Source: SHVO01 sp041906145 (GTDB taxonomy: Bacteria > Pseudomonadota > Alphaproteobacteria > Rhodospirillales > Rhodospirillaceae). Taken from it: 64,000 nucleotides of DNA. Under the pieces are notes generated by a model. The model did not search any database, was not told where the DNA came from, and saw nothing but the letters and a program-made list of their open reading frames with translations. The translations under genes and the position numbers were made by a program. Positions 53,822 to 62,100 of this stretch are shown piece after piece; the first letter of the stretch is position 1, and each line of letters starts with the position of its first letter. The stretch is taken from NCBI GenBank assembly GCA_041906145.1, contig JAYRJU010000001.1, positions 124,001 through 188,000 of the forward strand. The letters are read 5' to 3'.

Positions 53822-55065
53822 GTCACCAGAATCGCCCGGAAATCGTTGACGTTGGTGCGCGTCGGTCCTGTTGTGACGAGATCGCCAAGCGCGGCGAAGA
53901 ACCCAAACGCGTCATTGTCGGCAAGGTGGGCGGCGGGATCGACCCCGAGCGCCCTCGCACGCGAGAGCGTGTCCGGCATCATGACGGCGCCCGCGTTGGT
54001 CTCCACGCCATCGATGCCATCCGTGTCCGCCGCGAGGGCGTAAACGCCGCGCGCGCCGTCGAGGGCCACCGCCAGCGCCAGCAGATACTCGCTGTTGCGT
54101 CCCCCGCGCCCGTTGCCGCGCACGGTCACGGTGGTTTCCCCGCCAGAGATCACCACAAAGGGGCGCGCGCGTTTTTCGCCGATCACTAAAGCCGCGTGCG
54201 CGGCGGCCACGTCGCGCGCTTCGCCTTCGATGTCGTCGCCAAGGACGAGCGTCTCGATCCCGCTGGCCCGCGCCGTAACCGCTGCTGCGGCAAGCGCCCT
54301 CTTGGCATCGGCAATGATCACGGACCGGGCGGCCCCGAGGCGCGCATCACCCGGCTTCGGCGTTTCATCGGCGCCGATTTCCATATGGCGGGCCACGGCG
54401 GGCGGAAGCTGAATGCGGTACTTCGCCAAGATCGCGCGGGCATCGGCGAACGTCGTAGGATCCGCGATGGTCGGGCCCGAGCCGACCGTCGACGGATCGT
54501 CCCCGGGCACGTCCGAGATCACGAGGGTCACCACCGGCGCCGGCGCGGCCGCCAGGGCCAGCCGGCCGCCCTTGATGGCCGACAGGTGCTTGCGCACGCA
54601 GTTCATCTCGCAAATCGCGGCGCCGGACCGGAGAAGGCTTTTTGTCACCTGACGCTTGTCGTCGAGCGTAAGCCCCGACGCAGGCAGGGCGAGGAGCGCC
54701 GAGGCCCCGCCCGACATCAGGGCCAGCACCAGATCGTCCGCGGTCAACCCGCGCACAGCCTCGAAAATACGTTCGGCCGCGCGCGTTCCGGCGGCATCGG
54801 GAACCGGATGGGCGGCTTCAAGGACCTCGATGCGGGAGGTCGGCGCACCGTGGCCGTAAGGCGCCACCACCAGGCCCGCGAGCGGCCCCTTCCAATGCGC
54901 CTCGGCGCTGGCGGCCATGGCGGCGGCGGCTTTGCCCGCCCCGATCACGACCGTCCGGCCGCGGGGCGGCGGGGGCAGATGATGCGGAACCGCCGCGCCG
55001 GCGCCGGCCGCGTTGACGGCGGCGTCGAACAACATGCGCAGAAGTGTGTCGGGAGCCGGGGTCAT
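53818..55065 (-). CDS. Glycerate 2-kinase (GckA/MOFRL type)
   Basis: This 415-residue kinase turns D-glycerate into 2-phosphoglycerate. Its N-terminal part has VVIGAGKAAAAMA, HPVPDAAG, LALMSGGASALL and SDVPGDDPSTVGSGPT. The C-terminal MOFRL part has SGGETTVTVRGNGRGGRNSEY, ALAADTDGIDG and TGPTRTNVNDF. I take ATG 55065, which matches family length; the frame is open further upstream without a good start. It is convergent with the TonB receptor gene. Confidence 0.92.
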   Translation of the reverse strand: MTPAPDTLLRMLFDAAVNAAGAGAAVPHHLPPPPRGRTVVIGAGKAAAAMAASAEAHWKGPLAGLVVAPYGHGAPTSRIEVLEAAHPVPDAAGTRAAERIFEAVRGLTADDLVLALMSGGASALLALPASGLTLDDKRQVTKSLLRSGAAICEMNCVRKHLSAIKGGRLALAAAPAPVVTLVISDVPGDDPSTVGSGPTIADPTTFADARAILAKYRIQLPPAVARHMEIGADETPKPGDARLGAARSVIIADAKRALAAAAVTARASGIETLVLGDDIEGEARDVAAAHAALVIGEKRARPFVVISGGETTVTVRGNGRGGRNSEYLLALAVALDGARGVYALAADTDGIDGVETNAGAVMMPDTLSRARALGVDPAAHLADNDAFGFFAALGDLVTTGPTRTNVNDFRAILVT

Positions 55066-55142
55066 CGTGCGTCTAATGATGGCGTCTATAAGTATCTTAG
55101 CCAGGACCGCCCCGAATCCTGCTACGGTTTCGGGGGGGAATA

Positions 55143-56429
55143 TTGGGGGGAACGACGTTGCGCCGGCCATTCTATCGCATCCTTTACGTTCAGGTCCTGA
55201 TCGCAATCGCGATCGGGATCGTGCTTGGCGTCATGAACCCGGATTGGGCGGTGGCCATGCGCCCGCTCGGCGACGGCTTCATCAAACTGGTGAAGATGAT
55301 CATCCCCTTGGTCATCTTCTGCACCGTGGTCTCCGGCATCGCCGGCATGAACGACACGAAAAAGGTCGGGCGCGTCGGCGGCAAGGCGATCCTCTATTTC
55401 GAGGTGGTCTCCACCTTCGCGCTCATCATCGGCCTCATCGTGGCCAATACCTTGCGCCCAGGGGCGGGTTTCCAGGCCGACCTTTCCCATGTGAATACCA
55501 AGGAGATCGCCGGCTACACCGCGCGCGCGCACGACCAGTCCATCATGGACTTCATCCTCAACATCATTCCGACCACGGTGGTCGACGCCTTTGCGAAAGG
55601 CGACATCCTGCAGGTGCTCTTCTTCGCCATCCTGTTCGGCTTCGCGCTGTCGGCGCTGGGTGAACGCGGCGCGGGCGTACGCGACGGCATCGATTCCGTC
55701 TCAACCGTGATCTTCCGCATCCTCAACTTCATCATGCGCATCGCGCCCATCGGCGCGTTCGGCGCCATGGCCTTCACCATCGGCCGCTACGGTCTTGAAG
55801 CCCTGCTCCCGTTGGTGAAGCTGATCGGCTCGTTCTATCTCACGGCTGTGCTTTTCGTCGTGATCGTGCTCGGCCTGATCGCGCGCGCCGTGGGCTTCAG
55901 CATTTTCAGGTTCGTGAACTACATCAAGGAAGAACTGCTCATCGTGCTCGGCACGAGTTCCTCCGAGAGCGCGCTACCGTCGCTCATGGACAAGCTCGAA
56001 CGGCTCGGGTGCTCGAAATCCGTGGTGGGCCTCGTGGTCCCCGCCGGCTATTCCTTCAACCTCGACGGCACCAACATCTACATCACCATGGCGGCGCTGT
56101 TCATCGCCCAGGCGACGAACACCGATCTCACCCTGACGCAGGAACTGACCTTGCTCGGCGTCGCGATGATTACTTCGAAAGGAGCCACGGGCGTTACAGG
56201 CTCGGGCTTCGTGACCCTGGCCGCCACCATCGCCGTCGTGCCTACGATCCCCATCGAAGGTATGGCGCTGATCCTCGGCATCGACCGCTTCATGAGCGAA
56301 TGCCGCGCGCTGACCAATTTCATCGGCAACGGCGTCGCCACCGTGGTCGTCTCGCACTGGGAAAAAGAGCTGGACCGGACCCAGTTGCGGGCGCGCCTGA
56401 GCGGCGAGCCGGCGGCCGGGGCGGCCTAG
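55143..56429 (+). CDS. dctA: C4-dicarboxylate:proton symporter
   Basis: This inner-membrane carrier of the DAACS family takes up succinate, fumarate and malate. Strong matches to E. coli DctA include GDGFIKLVKMIIP, FCTVVSGIAGM, the SSSES hairpin in EELLIVLGTSSSESALP, NLDGTNIYITMA and SSKGATGVTGSGF-like sequence (here TSKGATG). The start is TTG 55143 or TTG 55158. The second has GGGGGGAACGACG upstream and may be the true one. Its TAG stop overlaps the convergent methyltransferase stop. Confidence 0.93.
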   Translation: MGGTTLRRPFYRILYVQVLIAIAIGIVLGVMNPDWAVAMRPLGDGFIKLVKMIIPLVIFCTVVSGIAGMNDTKKVGRVGGKAILYFEVVSTFALIIGLIVANTLRPGAGFQADLSHVNTKEIAGYTARAHDQSIMDFILNIIPTTVVDAFAKGDILQVLFFAILFGFALSALGERGAGVRDGIDSVSTVIFRILNFIMRIAPIGAFGAMAFTIGRYGLEALLPLVKLIGSFYLTAVLFVVIVLGLIARAVGFSIFRFVNYIKEELLIVLGTSSSESALPSLMDKLERLGCSKSVVGLVVPAGYSFNLDGTNIYITMAALFIAQATNTDLTLTQELTLLGVAMITSKGATGVTGSGFVTLAATIAVVPTIPIEGMALILGIDRFMSECRALTNFIGNGVATVVVSHWEKELDRTQLRARLSGEPAAGAA

Positions 56430-57055
56430 GCGAAAGCCTTCGTCGCGAACAACTGGTAGACCGGCGCCCCGCGCACCACGAACATCTTGCGCTGGAACAT
56501 GTTCATGAACGCGTCAACGGCGGGCTTGGGCATATTGAGCGGGTCCTGCTGACCCAACGCTTCCATGCTCCAGAGATAGTCGTCGAAAATCATCAAACCG
56601 CCGACGCGGAGCACTTGGAATGCCATGACCGCGTCTGTCAGCACATCGGGCGCCTGGTGCGAACCGTCGATATAAATCACATCGAACACCGGGGCCGGAT
56701 TGACCACGATCAGTTTGGCCAGCGCGGGATGCGACAGACTCTTGTGTTTGATCAGTTTCACGGGGTGCGCGGCGCGGCGCTGCGCGAGCGCGACGTTATA
56801 ATCGAAACGCTTCTCGACGGCCGTCATAGCCTGCGCATTGTGCTCGATCCCGCCCTGCCAGCTGTCGACGCAGTGCAGCTCGATCGGATGTTGGGCGGCG
56901 AATTTCTCGATGAAATAGCAGGCTGAGCGACCCTCGTAGGATCCAATCTCCAGAATGCGCTGCGGTTTATGGCGCGGCACCAGCTTGTCCCAGATCGGGA
57001 TGTGCTGGACGAACCAATCCTGAGTGAACTGGAATGTGAGCGCGGCTTCGGTCAT
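56426..57055 (-). CDS. Class I SAM-dependent methyltransferase
   Basis: This 209-residue enzyme has AdoMet motif ILEIGSYEGRSA, the second acidic position in LHCVDSWQGG, and VIYIDGSHQAPDVLTD, which is typical of the Methyltransf_24 group. The ATG at 57055 overlaps the stop of the glycosyltransferase gene (ATGA), so the two are coupled. It may decorate sugars added by that enzyme. The target is unknown. Confidence 0.85.
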   Translation of the reverse strand: MTEAALTFQFTQDWFVQHIPIWDKLVPRHKPQRILEIGSYEGRSACYFIEKFAAQHPIELHCVDSWQGGIEHNAQAMTAVEKRFDYNVALAQRRAAHPVKLIKHKSLSHPALAKLIVVNPAPVFDVIYIDGSHQAPDVLTDAVMAFQVLRVGGLMIFDDYLWSMEALGQQDPLNMPKPAVDAFMNMFQRKMFVVRGAPVYQLFATKAFA

Positions 57056-59061
57056 GGCGCGGCCGGCCAAAAGCGGTTGTCCTCGCACAGATGATAGAAG
57101 TCCGCCTTGTGCGCGAGCTTTTCTTTATAGAGCTCCTCGAAGTTCGCAACCGTGAGCATCTCGACGTCGTCCCGGTCCAGTTCCACCCCGATGTCATTGT
57201 AGATCTCGAGATTGGCGAGGTTCGGTTTGGGCAGGCGCCCGGCTATGAAATCCGCCCACATTTCGCGGTAAAGCTCTTCGAATTTCGCGGCGAGGAGCGG
57301 CGTATCGAACAAGACGCAGCTTGCGCGGTTCCGCTCGAGCTTGGCGCGGACGGCTGCGAGTTTGGCTTTGTCGGTCGCAAGTTCGATGGCGCGAGCGACG
57401 AATTCGTCCGGGCCGCTGCACACGAGCTCGGGCAATCCCGCGGCGCTCACCAGGCTGCCGCACACGCGCGAAGCGAAACTACGGCCAGGGAACGTCAGCA
57501 CCGGCACCCCCATCCACAATGCGTCGGACGAGGTGGTATGTGCGCCGTAAGGCGAGGTGTCGAGGAACAGGTCCGCCAGCGGATATCGGGCGAGATGGTC
57601 GGGATTGTGTTTCTTTTTCGCGAACAGGATGCGGTCGGCCGCGACCCCATGTTCCACCGCCAATTCCTGGAGGCGCGTATTGGTGGGCGGCATGCCGTCC
57701 AAAAGCCACAGCACGCTGTTCGGCACGGCTTTGAGGATGTCCATCCAGCGCCGCCACGTGAACGGCGTGATTTTGTGAATGCCGTTGAAGCAGCAGAATA
57801 CGAACGCATCTTCGGGAAGCCCCGCTTCGGCGCGGCCCGGCCTGTGGTCCGCAATGACGCGCTTGCGGTCGTTCGGCTGGTAACACGGCAGGCGCAGAAC
57901 CTTTTCCGTGTAATAGCGCTCGGACCCCTTCGGGATGATGTATTCGTCCGCCACGATGTAGTGGTGATAAGGGCTGCCCATCGTGCCGGGAAACCCCAGC
58001 CAGTTCACCAGGATCGGCGCCGGACGCATCGCCAGGACTTTGGTGCGCGCGCTGTTGGTGTAGCCGTTGACGTCGACAAGGATTTGAATCTTGTCGTCGG
58101 CGATGCGGCGCGCCGCCTGCTCGTCGTTCATTCCGGTGAGATCGATCCAGTGGTCCACGCCCGCCTTGATGCGGTCCATGGTGCTGTCGGTCAGCGCCGG
58201 GCCGCAGTAGTAGGCGAAAACCTCGACCTTCTTACGGTCGTGCAAGCCGTACATCTCGGCCGTCAGGAACCCGATGGCATGCTCGCGAAGGTCCGACGAC
58301 AGATAGCCGATCCGCAACGGGCCCTTCTCGTCCTTCAACGCCGCATGGCGGTCGGCGAGCGAGATCTTGCCTTGGCCGATCTGAGCCTTGCAGTAGCGGT
58401 AGGAGTTCCCGAGCTGAAGCAGCGGGTCGTCCGTCTGCGCGGCCAGCGATAAGGCCGAGATGCCGTTCAGCAGATGCGCCCGGGTGACGTTGGCCCAGGG
58501 TTTGATCACCGGCCAACGGCATTGGCGCTGGCGCAGGCTCACATAGTGCTGCAACGCGTCGTGCTGATGGGCATTCAGCGTGAGGCTCATATTCAGCGCC
58601 TCTTCCGCCTTCGGATCGACCTGATAGCGTTCCAGCACGCGCGCGACCTGCTTGAGGGCGGCGGTCTTGAAATCCACGTTCTCGCCGGTCACCTGGTCGA
58701 GCCGGTTCACCAACGCGAACCAGTAATTGACCCCCTCGCCGGCGGCGCCCATGCGTTCGCACACGTGACCAAGGTTGATGTAGGCGGGATAGAAATTCGG
58801 ATTGACGCGGATCGCGTCCAGCATCGCGGTCTTGGCGCCGGCGAGCTCACCCGTGCCGGTCAGCAGCACCCCGTAATTGAAATACACGGCATAGATCAGT
58901 GGGCTGTCGTGATTGTGGCTGATCCACTCGCGGTACAGCGCGATGGCCAGCGCGTTCTCGTTGGCGCCCTGCAGCTCGCCCACGGTCCGCAACAGCTCCA
59001 TGACCGTGAGTTTCTTTTCCATCGCGCGTTTCAGCGCATTGGCAAATACGTCGGCGATCAT
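57052..59061 (-). CDS. GT41 (SPINDLY/OGT-like) glycosyltransferase with TPRs
   Basis: This 669-residue protein has N-terminal helical repeats (to about 230), then a GT41 catalytic region with RIGYLSSDLREHAIGFL, LGFPGTMGSPYHHYIVAD and DTSPYGAHTTSSDALWMGVPV (nucleotide-sugar loop). Members transfer GlcNAc, glucose or fucose to Ser/Thr or Asn of proteins. ATG 59061 is preferred to the TTG at 59079. It sits 80 bp after the Ser/Thr-rich giant protein with a terminator between, and is coupled to a methyltransferase. The neighbouring repeat protein is a plausible acceptor. Confidence 0.88.
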   Translation of the reverse strand: MIADVFANALKRAMEKKLTVMELLRTVGELQGANENALAIALYREWISHNHDSPLIYAVYFNYGVLLTGTGELAGAKTAMLDAIRVNPNFYPAYINLGHVCERMGAAGEGVNYWFALVNRLDQVTGENVDFKTAALKQVARVLERYQVDPKAEEALNMSLTLNAHQHDALQHYVSLRQRQCRWPVIKPWANVTRAHLLNGISALSLAAQTDDPLLQLGNSYRYCKAQIGQGKISLADRHAALKDEKGPLRIGYLSSDLREHAIGFLTAEMYGLHDRKKVEVFAYYCGPALTDSTMDRIKAGVDHWIDLTGMNDEQAARRIADDKIQILVDVNGYTNSARTKVLAMRPAPILVNWLGFPGTMGSPYHHYIVADEYIIPKGSERYYTEKVLRLPCYQPNDRKRVIADHRPGRAEAGLPEDAFVFCCFNGIHKITPFTWRRWMDILKAVPNSVLWLLDGMPPTNTRLQELAVEHGVAADRILFAKKKHNPDHLARYPLADLFLDTSPYGAHTTSSDALWMGVPVLTFPGRSFASRVCGSLVSAAGLPELVCSGPDEFVARAIELATDKAKLAAVRAKLERNRASCVLFDTPLLAAKFEELYREMWADFIAGRLPKPNLANLEIYNDIGVELDRDDVEMLTVANFEELYKEKLAHKADFYHLCEDNRFWPAAP

Positions 59062-59085
59062 GCGAGCACGGCAGTCCAAAAAGAG

Positions 59086-59117
59086 AAAGGGCCAAACCGG
59101 TCAAGGTTTGGCCCTTT
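59086..59117 (-). terminator. Terminator after the giant repeat gene
   Basis: A perfect 13-bp stem (AAAGGGCCAAACC at 59086-59098 with its complement at 59105-59117) and a 6-base loop are followed on the minus strand by CTCTTTTT. It lies 24 bp beyond the stop of the giant gene, so transcription into the glycosyltransferase would be reduced. Confidence 0.85.
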
Positions 59118-59140
59118 CCTTTTAAGATTTGGTTAGCAGA

Positions 59141-62100
59141 TTAGCCGCCGAAGAGCGCCATGGTCTGCTGGATCGTCATCGCATCGACCTGCGGGCCGGT
59201 GAAGGCCAGGGCCTGGGTTTGCGTCATCGACGCAAGGGCCGTGGTCGTCAGGCCGGTGATCTGCGTGGTCGACAGCGCCTGGATCTGCGTGGCGGTGATG
59301 CCGTCGACTTGGGTGACCGTCAGGGCGCCCAGGACCACGGTGGTCAAGGCCGCGAACTGAGCGGTGCCCATGGCGCCGATCTGCGTCGAGGTGAAGCCGC
59401 GGAACTGCACCGTCGACAGGTCGGCGATCGACGTGGTCGACAGGCTTGCGACCTGCGGCGACGTCAGGAAGCCGATCTGCGTCGAGGTGATACCGCTGAA
59501 CTGCGGCGTCGTGATACCCGACAGCACCATCGTCGACAGGGCTTTCACCTGGGTCGAGTTCAGTCCGCCCAGCTGCGTCGACGTGAGCGCGCCGAACGCG
59601 TTGGTAGTGAACGAACCGGCCTGCGTCGCCGTCAGGCCCAGGAGTTGGGTCGACGTCAGGTGCGACAGCAGCGTGGTCCCCAGCGAGTTGAGCTGCGAGG
59701 TCGTCAGCCCGCCGATATCCGTGCGGGTGAAGCCCGACAGCTGGCCGGTCGTCATACCGAACAGCACCGTGGTCGAGATCGCCTGCTGCTGGGTCGTGGT
59801 GAGACCCGACAACGTGGTCGACGACAGGCCGGAGAACTGACTGGTGGTCAGGCTCTGGATGTTCGTGACCGAGAGACCGGCGATCTGCGTCGCGCTGAGG
59901 GCGCCCAGCTGAGTCGAGCTCAGGACGCTGAAGTTCAGCGTGCTGATGGCCGCGATCTGCGTGGACTTGAGGCCACCCAGTTGCGACGTCGTCAGGCTGC
60001 GCCACGACAGCGTCGATAGGAAGTTCAGCGTCGTGGTGGTCAGGCCGCCCAACTGCGTGGACGACAGGCCGCTGAGCTGGACCGTGGTCATTGCACCGAG
60101 GTTGATCGAGCTGAGCGCATTAATCTGAAGCGTGGTCAGACCGCCGAGCTGCGAGGACGTGAGCGCGCCGAAGGTCGTCGTCGACAGCGCGGCGGCCTGG
60201 GTCGTGGTCAAGCCGTCAAGCTGCGTGGTCGACAGGTGCGCGATCAGTGTCGTCGTCAGCGCGTTGATCTGCGCGGTGCTGAAGGCCGCGATGTCGCTGG
60301 ACTTCAGGCCCGAGAGCTGCGCCGTGCTCATGCCCGCCAGCACCGTGGTCGTCAAAGCCGTCCACTGGGTGTTGGTGAGAGCCGAGAGCTGCGACGAGGA
60401 CAGACCCGAGAACTGATTCGTGGTCAGGCCCGCGAGATTGGCCGTGCCGATCGCCGCGATCTGGGTGTTCGTCAGGCTGCCGAGCTGCAGCGAGGTGAAC
60501 GCCGAGAACTTCGTGGTGATGATGGCCGCGATCTGGGTGGCGGACAGGCCGTCGAGTTGGCTGGTGGTCAGGTTCGAGAACACCAGGGTCGAGAGCGCGT
60601 TGACCGAGGTTGTGCTCAACTGGCCGATCTGAACCGAGCTCAGGCCGCTGGCCTGAACGGTGGTCATACCGGCGAGCAGCGTCGTGCCCATGGCATTGAG
60701 CTGCACCGCGGACAGGCCGTTGATCTGGCTGGACGTGAGCGAACCGAACGCGAGGGTCGTCAGCGAGGCCGCCTGCGCGGTCGTCAGACCGTCAAGCTGC
60801 GTGGTCGAGAGGTTCGACAGCACCGTGGTCGTCAGCGCGTTGATCTGCGCCGTGGTCAGCGCCGCGATATCGCCGGAGGTCAGGCCGGACATCTGCGACG
60901 TGGTCAGACCCGACATGATCAGGGTGGACAGAGCCGACAGCTGCGTGCCGCCCAGCGCGTTCAGGTGGGTCGAGGTCAGACCCGAGAACTGGCTGGTCGT
61001 CATGCCGGTGAAGTTGACCGTCGACATCGCGACGATCTGCGTCACCGTCAGGCTATTGAGCTGCGTCGAGGACAGCGAGCGGAAGTTGAGCGTCGTGAGC
61101 GCCGTCATCTGGGCGGCGGTGAGGCCGTCCAACTGGGTCGTCGTCAGGTTCGCCCAGGCGAGGGTCGACAGAGAGTTGATCGCCGTGGTCGACAAGCCGC
61201 CGAGCTGGGTGCCCGTGAGACCGGAAAGCTGCGGCGTCGTCATGGACCCGAGAGTCGTGGTCGAGAAGGCCGACAGCTGGGCAACGGTCAGGCTGCCGAT
61301 CTGCGAAGAGCTCAGCGCCGCGAACAGGGTGGTCGAGAGCGAGCCGGCCTGCTGCGTGGTGAGGCCGTCAAGCTGCGTGGACGACAGGTGCGCGATCAAC
61401 GTCGTGGTGAAGGCGTTGAGCTGCGCGGTCGTGAACGCACCGATGTCGGCGGCCTTGAGACCCGAGAGCTGAGCAGTGCTCATGCCTGCGATCACGGTCG
61501 TCGAGATCGCCGCCTGCTGGGAGTTGGTCAGGGCCGCGAACTGAGTCGAGGTCACGCCCGAGAACTGGCTGGTCGTGATCCCGCCGAAGACCGTCGCGTT
61601 GATGGCGGCGATCTGCGTGTTCGTCAGGCTGTTGATCTGCGCAGAGCTGAGCGCCGAGAAGACGGTCGAGCTGATCGCGCCGAGCTGGGCGACGGTGAGG
61701 CTGTCCATCTGCGAGGTCGTCATGTTCGACCAGTTCAGGGTCGACAGCGCGCCGATCGCCGTCGCGGTCATGCCCGCGATCTGCGTCGACGAGAGGCCGC
61801 TGAACTGAGCGGTGGTCATGCTGGCCAGCGCGACCGTGGTGAACGCGCTGAGCTGGGTCGCCGTCAGGCTGCCAAGCTGCGTGGATGTCAGGGCGCCAAA
61901 CAGCGTGGTGGACAAAGCGCCCGCCTGCTGCGTGGTGAGACCGTCAAGCTGCGAGGTGGAAAGGCTCGCGATCAGCGTGGTCGTCAGCGAGTTCATCTGC
62001 ACCGAGGTCAGCACCGAGATGTCGCCGGAGGTGAAGCCGGAGAGCTGCGATGTGGTCAGGTGCGCCATGATCGTGGACGACAGCGCCGCCAGCTGCGTGG